Part shown: in pieces, positions 1-5,464 of the stretch
Layout of the letters: the number at the start of each line of letters is the position of its first letter
Position numbering within the stretch: the stretch's first letter is position 1
Assembly (NCBI GenBank): GCA_946497585.1
Contig: CAMMLF010000094.1
Location: 1-6,460, forward strand
Length of the DNA stretch: 6,460 nt
Source: an uncultured Clostridium sp.
GTDB lineage: Bacteria > Bacillota > Clostridia > TANB77 > CAG-508
Reading direction: 5' to 3'
Translations under genes and position numbers: made by a program
Notes under the pieces: model-generated
Databases searched by the model: none
The model's input: the letters and a program-made list of their open reading frames with translations, nothing else
What the model was told of the DNA's origin: nothing

Positions 1-17
1 ATTGAAACACCTTTCAT
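1..17 (-). CDS. Possible first codons of a leftward gene, cut by the window edge
   Basis: Read leftwards, an ATG at 17-15 starts M-K-G-V-S and runs open to the window edge. A good Shine-Dalgarno core (AGAAGGAGC on the minus strand, 27-35) lies about 10 nt upstream. Only five full codons are visible, so no product can be named. An alternative cannot be excluded: a rightward frame ends in a TAA at 34-36, and the intrinsic terminator at 129-170 points right, which would suit a rightward gene ending here. The leftward start is favoured only because of its ribosome binding site. Confidence 0.35.
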
Positions 18-128
18 ATAGCTATTGCTCCTTCTAATTTGAAATACTTTTGCTTAATTGTATTCGCAAAAATTTACAATTAGAACTTATTAAGGATTTT
101 TAGGTAAATGATATATGAATTAAATGTG

Positions 129-170
129 AAAGAAGATGTAAGTAAAAATACCTGCATCTTTCTTTTTTTT
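129..170 (+). terminator. Rho-independent terminator pointing right
   Basis: AAGATG (133-138) pairs with CATCTT (155-160). The stem extends outward with one bulged T and inward through a T-G and an A-T pair. It is followed by an uninterrupted run of eight T (163-170). It terminates rightward transcription arriving from the left edge. If the gene at the left edge really runs leftwards, the terminator has no obvious gene to serve and would imply a short rightward transcript. Confidence 0.8.
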
Positions 171-245
171 CCTAATTATAAGGAATAATACAAGAATATT
201 GAATAAATATTTACATAAACGAGTAAACATAAAACACATGAGCGC

Positions 246-274
246 TTGACTTCCAACAAAAAATATAGTATAAT
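246..274 (+). promoter_or_regulatory. Sigma-A promoter upstream of the rnj leader RNA
   Basis: TTGACT at 246-251 (five of six bases match the -35 consensus) is followed by exactly 17 nt and a perfect TATAAT at 269-274. Transcription should start near 281. It is the best promoter between the left edge and rnj, so it probably makes the structured RNA at 281-482 and, by read-through, rnj-gltX. Confidence 0.85.
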
Positions 275-280
275 AACAAA

Positions 281-482
281 CAGTTGTTATCTTATGGATA
301 AATGCTGTATTTTATTGCAAAGTAAACTATGCAATAAAATAATCTGTAAGATAAAGAAGAGATTTATTTATAATGTTTAAAGAATGAGATAATTGAATAT
401 TTTGAATATTGTTTTAAATTATATTAAATGAGACTATATAATTTAAAATTAGATAGTTTAAGATGCTAAAACTATCTTTTTT
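281..482 (+). ncRNA. Structured RNA of about 200 nt: small RNA or attenuator leader of rnj
   Basis: Bounded by a near-consensus promoter and an intrinsic terminator, this stretch has no convincing reading frame but folds extensively. Stem-loop 1: TTATCTTA (287-294) pairs with TAAGATAA (347-354). Inside it, after an asymmetric internal loop (13 nt against 5 nt), TATTTTATTGCA (308-319) pairs perfectly with TGCAATAAAATA (330-341) around a 10-nt loop. Stem-loop 2: 13 perfect pairs, 412-424 with 436-448. Stem-loop 3 is the terminator at 451-482. The loop of stem-loop 1 contains AAACTA, complementary to TAGTTT (454-459) in the 5' arm of the terminator, which could allow switching. It matches no riboswitch, T-box, tmRNA or SRP hallmark I can recognise. 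Size resembles 6S RNA, but the ends do not pair into one long rod. Whether it is a separate small RNA or a regulated leader is undecided. Confidence 0.55.
451..482 (+). terminator. Intrinsic terminator inside the rnj upstream region
   Basis: AGATAGTTT (451-459) pairs perfectly with AAACTATCT (469-477) around a 9-nt loop, followed by a run of six T (477-482). It lies about 200 nt after the promoter and 203 nt before the rnj start. It either ends a small RNA or attenuates transcription into rnj. Confidence 0.8.
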
Positions 483-685
483 GAACGTATAATTAAATTT
501 TATAAAAAGCTATTTTTGCGTGAAAAAATAATTTAAGTAAAAAATATAATGAAAAAATTATATGTTAAAAGAAAGCTTTATAATGCAAAGATTGCTTATA
601 AATATTAAAATGCAAATATGAGAGTTTGCAAAGGTTATAGATGCCTAAAAAGTCTAAATATATTATAAAAGGAGAAGATTAATTT
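483..685 (+). other. AT-rich leader between the terminator and rnj
   Basis: There is no gene here. TATAAT hexamers occur at 545-550 and 579-584, but neither has a recognisable -35 at 16-18 nt, so an rnj-proximal promoter is possible but not shown. A small hairpin, TGCAAA (611-616) with TTTGCA (625-630), lies about 40 nt before the ribosome binding site. The rnj Shine-Dalgarno AAAAGGAGAAG is at 667-677. Confidence 0.4.
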
Positions 686-2560
686 ATGGAAAATAACACA
701 AAAGAATTATCTGAAAATAAATCGGATAAAAGAAATAATGAAAAGAGGAGAAATTATAAAAGAACTTATAATAGAGTGGAAAAGAAAGAAACTAAGTATA
801 ATGAAACAGAAGAGCATAAGAAGCGTGAAAGTTCAGACACAAGAATAACAAAAAGAAATTATTCAAGAAGAAGTAGTAAATCAAAACTTGATTTTTCTTT
901 TAAAAAGAGCAATTTAAAAATAATTGCTTTAGGTGGACTTGATGAAATTGGTAAAAATATCACAGTGTTTGAATACGAAGATGAGATTGTATTAGTTGAC
1001 TGTGGATTAGAGTTCCCTGAGGATGATATGCTTGGAGTTGACTTAGTAATTCCAGACGTAACATATTTAATAAAAAATAAAGATAAAATAAAAGGTTTAG
1101 TAATAACACACGGTCACGAAGACCATATAGGTGCTATACCATATGTTTTAAAACAAGTTAATATGCCTATTTATGCAACTAGATTAACTGTTAAACTAAT
1201 TGAACATAAGTTAGAAGAACATCACATAAGAAATCAAGTTAAGGTAAATGTAGTAAATCAAGGTGAAACTGTTAACTTTGGTAAAATGCAAGTAGAATTT
1301 ATTAGAAGTTCACATAGTATTCCAGATGCTGTAATGCTTGCAATTCATACACCAGTAGGAACAGTAATTCATACAGGAGACTTTAAAGTAGACTATACAC
1401 CAATAGATGGACAAGAGATGGATTTAGGACGTATAGCTGAAATAGGAAATAGAGGAGTTTTAGCTCTACTTTCAGATAGTACAAACTCAGAGAGAAAAGG
1501 TTTTACAATGTCTGAAAAATCTATTGGTCCAGTTTTTGATAACTTATTTGAAGGATGCAAAAAGAGAATAGTTGTAGCAACATTTGCTTCAAATGTTCAT
1601 AGAGTTCAACAAATAGTTAATTCAGCTGTTAAATTTGGTAGAAAAATTGCCGTTTCAGGTAGAAGTATGATAAATATGATAGAAGCAGCAAGAGAATTAA
1701 ATTACATTGATGCACCAGATGATTTATTTATCGATATAGATATGATAAAAAATTATACAGACGAACAGTTAGTAATTATTACTACTGGTAGCCAAGGTGA
1801 AACAATGTCAGCATTAACTAGAATGGCAAATGGAGAGCATAAAAAAGTTACTATTACAGGAAATGACTTAGTAATTATTTCTGCAAACCCAATCCCAGGA
1901 AATGAAAAATCGGTATCAAAAGTTATAGACCAATTAATGAAAATAGGAGCAGAGGTTGTTTACAGCACTCTAGCTGATGTACACGTGTCTGGACACGCTT
2001 GCCAAGAAGAACAAAAATTAATCATGGCATTAGTAAGACCAAAATATTTCTTGCCAGTACATGGTGAGTATAGACAATTAATGGCACACAGAGATACAGC
2101 AATAGAAATGGGAATACCAAAAGACAACATTTTTATAACAGGAAATGGTAGAGTTTTAGAATTAAATGAAAACGAAGCTAAGTTTAATGGAACAGTACAA
2201 TCAGGAAGAGTTATGGTTGATGGCCTTGGAGTAGGAGATGTTGGAAATATAGTATTAAGAGATAGACAACATTTATCTCAAGACGGACTAATAGTAATAG
2301 TTATGGCAATGAATAATCAAACAGGAGAGATAGTATCTGGACCAGACGTAATATCAAGAGGTTTCGTATATGTACGTGAATCTGAAAACTTAATGGAAGA
2401 TGTAAAATCATTCATAAGAGAAGAAATTCGCGAATTAGAAAATAGTCATGTTAGAGACTGGTCAACAATTAAATCTACATTAAAAGATGATGTTAGAGAT
2501 TTTGTATTTGATAGAACAAAGAGAAATCCTATGATTTTGCCAATTATTTTGGAAGCGTAG
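686..2560 (+). CDS. rnj: Ribonuclease J (metallo-beta-lactamase/beta-CASP exo- and endoribonuclease)
   Basis: RNase J degrades and matures RNA in the cytoplasm, with 5'-to-3' exonuclease and endonuclease activity; it is central to mRNA decay and rRNA processing in Firmicutes. The 624-residue protein has the full metal site: HGHEDH (142-147), H210, the aspartate of HTGDFK (229-234), H437 in SGHA and H459 in PVHGE. These align with H74/H76/D78/H79, H142, D164, H368 and H390 of Bacillus RNase J1 at a nearly constant offset of 68-69. GGLDEIGKN (83-91) opens the lactamase domain, FASNVHRVQQ (300-309) belongs to the beta-CASP part, and the C-terminal region (about 505-624) fits the family domain. 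Residues 1 to about 72 are an extra, highly charged Lys/Arg/Glu/Asn-rich, probably disordered tail; Bacillus RnjA is about 555 residues. The start has a good Shine-Dalgarno, and the next ATG is at residue 115 within the catalytic domain, so the tail is real. It is followed by gltX after 15 nt. rnjA and rnjB types cannot be told apart here. Confidence 0.97.
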   Translation: MENNTKELSENKSDKRNNEKRRNYKRTYNRVEKKETKYNETEEHKKRESSDTRITKRNYSRRSSKSKLDFSFKKSNLKIIALGGLDEIGKNITVFEYEDEIVLVDCGLEFPEDDMLGVDLVIPDVTYLIKNKDKIKGLVITHGHEDHIGAIPYVLKQVNMPIYATRLTVKLIEHKLEEHHIRNQVKVNVVNQGETVNFGKMQVEFIRSSHSIPDAVMLAIHTPVGTVIHTGDFKVDYTPIDGQEMDLGRIAEIGNRGVLALLSDSTNSERKGFTMSEKSIGPVFDNLFEGCKKRIVVATFASNVHRVQQIVNSAVKFGRKIAVSGRSMINMIEAARELNYIDAPDDLFIDIDMIKNYTDEQLVIITTGSQGETMSALTRMANGEHKKVTITGNDLVIISANPIPGNEKSVSKVIDQLMKIGAEVVYSTLADVHVSGHACQEEQKLIMALVRPKYFLPVHGEYRQLMAHRDTAIEMGIPKDNIFITGNGRVLELNENEAKFNGTVQSGRVMVDGLGVGDVGNIVLRDRQHLSQDGLIVIVMAMNNQTGEIVSGPDVISRGFVYVRESENLMEDVKSFIREEIRELENSHVRDWSTIKSTLKDDVRDFVFDRTKRNPMILPIILEA

Positions 2561-2563
2561 GAA

Positions 2564-2570
2564 AAGGAGG
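2564..2570 (+). promoter_or_regulatory. Strong ribosome binding site of gltX
   Basis: AAGGAGG, followed by T, lies 5 nt before the gltX ATG and directly after the rnj stop codon (2558-2560). This near-perfect anti-SD match fixes the gltX start and fits a shared rnj-gltX transcript. Confidence 0.85.
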
Positions 2571-2575
2571 TCATT

Positions 2576-4204
2576 ATGGATTACAAGGATTTAGCAAATT
2601 TAATTTTTCCAAATGCAAAGGATATTTCATATTATGAAGAAAAGTATCCTGCAAGAAATTTGCCGGAAGGAGCAGTTGTTTCTAGATTTGCACCAAGTCC
2701 AACAGGATTTGTGCATATTGGTGGACTTTATCAAGCTTTAGTTGCAAAAGAGATGACTAAAAAGACTAATGGTGTGTTTTTCTTAAGGGTTGAAGATACA
2801 GACCAAAAAAGAGAAGTTGAAAATGGTGTTACAGGTATAGTAAAATCTTTGATAGATTTTGATATTTTACCAGATGAAGGTATGGTTACAGAAACTGAGG
2901 AAAAGGGAAGTTATGGACCATATAAGCAATCAGAAAGAAAAGATATTTATCAAGCTTATGCAAAATATTTATTAGAACAAGGTAAAGCATATCCTTGCTT
3001 TTGTACACCAGAAGATTTAGATACAATAAGAAAAAAGCAAGAATGTGCAAAAGTTAGAACAGGATATTATGGTGTATGGGCAAAATGTAGAAATTTAACT
3101 GTTGAAGAAGCGGCAGAAAAAATTAAGAATGGAGAGAACTATATTATTCGTTTTAAATCTCCAGGCAGAGAAGATAGAAAAATTAAACATCATGATTTAA
3201 TTAAAGGAAATGTAGAATTTCCAGAAAATGACCAAGATATAGTTATTATAAAGGCTGATGGACTTCCTACATATCACTTTGCACATGCAGTTGATGACCA
3301 TTTAATGAGAACAACACTTGTAATACGTAGTGATGAGTGGCTATCTTCAGTTCCTTTACATTTACAATTATTTTACGAATTAGGATTTAGACCTCCTAAA
3401 TATGCACATATTTCGCCAATTATGAAAAATGATAATGGCAATAAGCGTAAATTAAGTAAAAGAAAAGACCCAGAGGCTGCTGTAAGCTATTATAAAGAAG
3501 AGGGAATACCAGTAGAAGCTGTAAAAGAATATCTTTTAAATATTGCAAATTCTACATTTGAAAATTGGAGAAGAGCTAATCCAGACAAATCTTTGGATGA
3601 GTTTGATTTTCAATTAAATAAAATGAGTGTAAGTGGTGCTTTATTTGATATGGTTAAACTTTTAGATATTGGTAAAAATGTTATATCAAGAATGTCAGCA
3701 CAAGAAGTATATGAAAATGCTCTAAATTGGGCAAATGAATATGATAAAGAATTAGTTCAAATTTTAGAAAATAAAGATTATGCTTTAAAAGTTTTCGGAA
3801 TTGAAAGAGAAAATAAAAAGCCTAGAAAAGATTTATCAAAATGGTCAGATGTTAAAGAAAACATCATATATATGTATGAAGAACCTTCAAATTATGACTT
3901 TGATAAAATTTTAGGAGAAGATGCCAAAAAAGTTATAGAAGAATATTCTAAGGTTTACGATTACAATGATGATAAGCAAGTTTGGTTTGATAAAATCAAA
4001 GATGTAGCTGAAAAATTGGGTTATGCTAGAGAAGTTAAAGAATATAAGGCAAATCCAGAAAATTGGCCAGGACATGTTGGAGATGTGAGTACAGTTATTA
4101 GAGTTGTATTAACAGGAAGAAGAAATACTCCAGATATGTATGAAATAATGCAAGTACTTGGAAAAGATGAAGTTACTAAAAGATTTGAAAATTTTGTAAA
4201 ATAA
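2576..4204 (+). CDS. gltX: Glutamyl-tRNA synthetase, long form
   Basis: Class I aminoacyl-tRNA synthetase that attaches glutamate to tRNA(Glu) using ATP, in the cytoplasm. RFAPSPTGFVHIGG (37-50) contains the HIGH signature in its usual GluRS form, and KLSKRKD (292-298) is the KMSKS loop. C141, C143, C157 and C171 lie in the insertion where many bacterial GluRS bind zinc. TYHFAHAVDDHLM (232-244) is the conserved GluRS segment before the KMSKS loop. The C-terminal half, from about residue 350, is the helical anticodon-binding part. At 542 residues it is longer than the usual 480-500. About 35 residues precede the catalytic motif, and the remainder is spread through the C-terminal half, as I recall for clostridial long GluRS. 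Whether it also charges tRNA(Gln), which would need GatCAB, cannot be judged from this window. It probably shares a transcript with rnj. Confidence 0.96.
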   Translation: MDYKDLANLIFPNAKDISYYEEKYPARNLPEGAVVSRFAPSPTGFVHIGGLYQALVAKEMTKKTNGVFFLRVEDTDQKREVENGVTGIVKSLIDFDILPDEGMVTETEEKGSYGPYKQSERKDIYQAYAKYLLEQGKAYPCFCTPEDLDTIRKKQECAKVRTGYYGVWAKCRNLTVEEAAEKIKNGENYIIRFKSPGREDRKIKHHDLIKGNVEFPENDQDIVIIKADGLPTYHFAHAVDDHLMRTTLVIRSDEWLSSVPLHLQLFYELGFRPPKYAHISPIMKNDNGNKRKLSKRKDPEAAVSYYKEEGIPVEAVKEYLLNIANSTFENWRRANPDKSLDEFDFQLNKMSVSGALFDMVKLLDIGKNVISRMSAQEVYENALNWANEYDKELVQILENKDYALKVFGIERENKKPRKDLSKWSDVKENIIYMYEEPSNYDFDKILGEDAKKVIEEYSKVYDYNDDKQVWFDKIKDVAEKLGYAREVKEYKANPENWPGHVGDVSTVIRVVLTGRRNTPDMYEIMQVLGKDEVTKRFENFVK

Positions 4205-4206
4205 GT

Positions 4207-4234
4207 AAAGACGGAAAAATTTATTTTGGTCTTT
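4207..4234 (+). other. Small hairpin between gltX and the DUF951 gene
   Basis: AAAGAC (4207-4212) pairs with GTCTTT (4229-4234), with further A-T pairing possible inside. No T-run follows, so it is not a convincing terminator. It begins 2 nt after the gltX stop and could mark or protect the gltX 3' end while allowing read-through into the DUF951 gene. Confidence 0.35.
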
Positions 4235-4265
4235 GTAGATTAACGGCAATAGAAAGGTAAAATTT

Positions 4266-4448
4266 ATGTATAATATAGGAGATGTTGTTAGAACCAAAAA
4301 GCCACACCCTTGTGGAAGCAAGGAGTGGGAGGTTACTAGAATAGGTGTTGATTATAAACTTAAGTGCTTAAAATGTGGAAAAACGGTTGTACTTCCTAGA
4401 GAAAAGGCTTTAAAGGCTATTACTAAGAAAGTCACTATAATTCAGTAA
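4266..4448 (+). CDS. DUF951 family small protein (YyzM-like)
   Basis: This is a 60-residue cytoplasmic protein of unknown function. The opening MYNIGDVVRTKKPHPCGSKEW (1-21) and the segment KLKCLKCGKTVVLPREK (31-47) match the DUF951 pattern: a GD-V start, KPHPCG, then a CxxC (C34, C37) and LPR. Together with C16 in HPCG this suggests a small metal-binding or nucleic-acid-binding fold, which is an inference. The Shine-Dalgarno AGAAAGG (4251-4257) stands 8 nt before the ATG. No promoter is evident in the 61 nt after gltX, so it may be read as the last gene of the rnj-gltX transcript. A GC-rich repeat acting as the likely terminator begins 9 nt after its stop codon. Confidence 0.9.
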   Translation: MYNIGDVVRTKKPHPCGSKEWEVTRIGVDYKLKCLKCGKTVVLPREKALKAITKKVTIIQ

Positions 4449-4457
4449 AAAATTGTT

Positions 4458-4589
4458 AAAACTGCCAATATACATTCTCTCTCATTTCGCTTCGCAAGTC
4501 GCTACTTGCTCCAACTCGCACGTTGCGCTCCGCTCCTACGTCGCCTGCGCTCACTTGAAATGTTCAAGAACATATATTGGCAGTTTTTT
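4458..4589 (+). repeat. Copy 1 of a GC-rich structured element in terminator-like arms
   Basis: The arms AAAACTGCCAATATA (4458-4472) and TATATTGGCAGTTTT (4573-4587) are perfectly complementary (15 bp). A T-run (4584-4589) follows, so the whole can act as a rightward intrinsic terminator for the DUF951 transcript. Between the arms lies about 100 nt with a core (4475-4565) that is about 57% GC over 4483-4565, far above its surroundings. Visible pairing inside: TTCT (4475-4478) with AGAA (4567-4570), CATTTC (4483-4488) with GAAATG (4557-4562), and a hairpin GCAAGT (4494-4499) with ACTTGC (4504-4509). The core is 81/91 identical to the copy at 6253-6343. No gene is encoded. It could be a small non-autonomous mobile element, a REP-like repeat or a structured RNA. 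Confidence 0.85.
4573..4589 (+). terminator. Terminator 3' arm and T-run after the DUF951 gene
   Basis: This is the 3' arm of the 15-bp stem that starts at 4458, ending in six consecutive T. The stem is closed over about 100 nt of inserted core sequence rather than a normal 4-8 nt loop. Termination efficiency is therefore uncertain, unless the core folds compactly. Confidence 0.6.
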
Positions 4590-4647
4590 ATAATATTGTT
4601 ATTAAAAATCAAACTTTCTTAATATTATCTTAACTACTCTGTTTTTA

Positions 4648-4677
4648 TTGACATTACCCCCTTAAACATCATATAAT
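4648..4677 (+). promoter_or_regulatory. Sigma-A promoter of the HD-domain gene
   Basis: A perfect TTGACA (4648-4653) and a perfect TATAAT (4672-4677) are separated by 18 nt. Transcription should begin near 4684, giving an untranslated leader of about 70 nt before the ATG at 4757. It probably drives the HD-domain gene and dapB together, since no promoter is seen between them. Confidence 0.88.
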
Positions 4678-4690
4678 ATAGTTTAAGGGG
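4658..4690. promoter_or_regulatory. Operator-like inverted repeat around the -10 box
   Basis: CCCCTTAAAC (4658-4667) and GTTTAAGGGG (4681-4690) are perfect inverted repeats of 10 bp with a 13-nt gap that contains the TATAAT. The half-site centres are 23 bp apart, about two helical turns, as expected for a dimeric regulator on one DNA face. The left arm lies upstream of the predicted transcription start, so this is not an RNA hairpin. Binding there would block RNA polymerase, which suggests a repressor. The regulator is not identified. Confidence 0.7.
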
Positions 4691-4756
4691 AGACAGGAAA
4701 GATGGCATAAAATTTGTAAAATGTCACCTAAATGTTAATAAAAACGGAGTATTTTA

Positions 4757-5410
4757 ATGAGAAAAAAAGTATTAAACAGAGCAAAAGATAACTCAAATTT
4801 ATACAATAGATTTGATGATGTAGAAGCGGTTATAAACCAGGAAAAAGAATATTCAATAGGCGAAAATAAGCTTTTTTTAGAAGAAGCAATAAATGATAAA
4901 GAATACATGGAAATAGTAGAAGACATAATCAATAATGAAACAGTGGCAGAGATGAAAAAGTATAGGCAACATTATGATATAAATACATTTGAACATTGCT
5001 TAAATGTATCATACATAAGCTATAGAATATGCAAAAAATTAAATTTAGATTATAAATCAATGGCAAGAGGAGCAATGCTTCATGATTTATTCTTGTATGA
5101 TTGGAGAAATAGCAAAAAAGAATTAAATCTAGATGGATATCATGCATTTGTACATCCCCAAATAGCCTTAGAAAATGCCTCTAAAATATATGACTTAAAC
5201 GACAAAGAAAAGGACATAATAGTAAAACATATGTGGCCAGTAACGTTGGCACTTCCTAAATATAAAGAAACATATATTATAACTTTAGTAGATAAATACA
5301 GTGCTCTTCAAGAGTCGGCACAATATTATAGAAATAAAATTGAATCTAAAAAGTTATTTAAATATGCATACATATTTTTAGGACTAATATTTCTTAATAA
5401 ATTAATTTAG
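4757..5410 (+). CDS. HD-domain metal-dependent phosphohydrolase family protein
   Basis: The 217-residue protein carries the HD-superfamily layout: H80 in FEHCLNVS, the paired H109-D110 in MLHDLFLYDW, then H129 and H133 in YHAFVHP, H158 in KHMWP and D179 in VDKYSA. These are the usual metal ligands of HD hydrolases, which cleave phosphate esters of nucleotides or other small molecules; the substrate is not predictable here. The extra histidines suggest a two-metal site. Residues 1-65 are a charged helical lead-in. Residues 203-215 (YAYIFLGLIFLNK) form a short hydrophobic C-terminal stretch that could touch the membrane. The Shine-Dalgarno CGGAG (4745-4749) lies 7 nt before the ATG. It has its own promoter with an operator-like palindrome and is followed by dapB after 54 nt, so co-transcription is likely. 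A role in lysine synthesis is not evident from the sequence. Confidence 0.85.
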   Translation: MRKKVLNRAKDNSNLYNRFDDVEAVINQEKEYSIGENKLFLEEAINDKEYMEIVEDIINNETVAEMKKYRQHYDINTFEHCLNVSYISYRICKKLNLDYKSMARGAMLHDLFLYDWRNSKKELNLDGYHAFVHPQIALENASKIYDLNDKEKDIIVKHMWPVTLALPKYKETYIITLVDKYSALQESAQYYRNKIESKKLFKYAYIFLGLIFLNKLI

Positions 5411-5447
5411 TTTTAGACATTCTTTCTAATAAATTGAATGTCTAAAA
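5411..5447 (+). other. Perfect 12-bp hairpin between the HD gene and dapB
   Basis: TTTTAGACATTC (5411-5422) pairs perfectly with GAATGTCTAAAA (5436-5447) around a 13-nt loop. It begins directly after the HD-gene stop codon. The 3' side is followed by A's rather than T's, and the opposite strand also lacks a T-run, so it is not a standard intrinsic terminator. It may separate or protect the two parts of a common transcript. Its right arm contains an in-frame ATG at 5438 that is not the dapB start. Confidence 0.7.
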
Positions 5448-5454
5448 AAATAAT

Positions 5455-5460
5455 GGAGGA
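5455..5460 (+). promoter_or_regulatory. Ribosome binding site that fixes the dapB start
   Basis: GGAGGA lies 4 nt before the ATG at 5465. The in-frame ATG at 5438 has no Shine-Dalgarno and is buried in a hairpin arm. DapB proteins normally begin right at the MIKVLINGCNGKMG segment, so 5465 is chosen. Confidence 0.85.
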
Positions 5461-5464
5461 AAAT

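Noticed and set aside
1..50. Possible decayed third copy of the GC-rich element (ATTGAAAC at the edge, CTATTGCTCC, TTGAAAT)
   Set aside because: The short matches are out of the order seen in the intact copies, with no GC-rich core and no paired arms; chance similarity is more likely.
545..584. rnj-proximal promoter at TATAAT 545-550 or 579-584
   Set aside because: Neither hexamer has a recognisable -35 element at 16-18 nt; TATAAT-like strings are expected by chance in such AT-rich DNA.
281..685. T-box or lysine riboswitch in front of rnj-gltX
   Set aside because: No T-box antiterminator sequence (GGGTGGNACCGCG type) or other recognisable conserved riboswitch core is present; the leader is too AT-rich and its stems do not match those families.
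4109..4321. Open frame of 70 codons on the minus strand
   Set aside because: It overlaps the end of gltX and the start of the DUF951 gene antisense, has no ribosome binding site, and reads as low-complexity hydrophobic sequence typical of a shadow of AT-rich genes.
4702..4710. Minimal reading frame ATG-GCA-TAA in the HD-gene leader after AGGAAAG
   Set aside because: The purine stretch abuts the ATG, too close for a normal ribosome binding site, and a two-codon frame cannot be supported without ribosome profiling.
4735..5147. Two minus-strand open frames (4735-4932 and 4929-5147)
   Set aside because: Both are antisense to the HD-domain gene, which has a promoter, Shine-Dalgarno and conserved motifs. 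The antisense translations show no recognisable domain.
5438..5464. Upstream ATG extending DapB by nine residues (MSKKIMEEN)
   Set aside because: There is no ribosome binding site, the ATG lies in a strong hairpin arm, and GGAGGA sits inside the extension at the right distance for the ATG at 5465, where DapB proteins normally begin.
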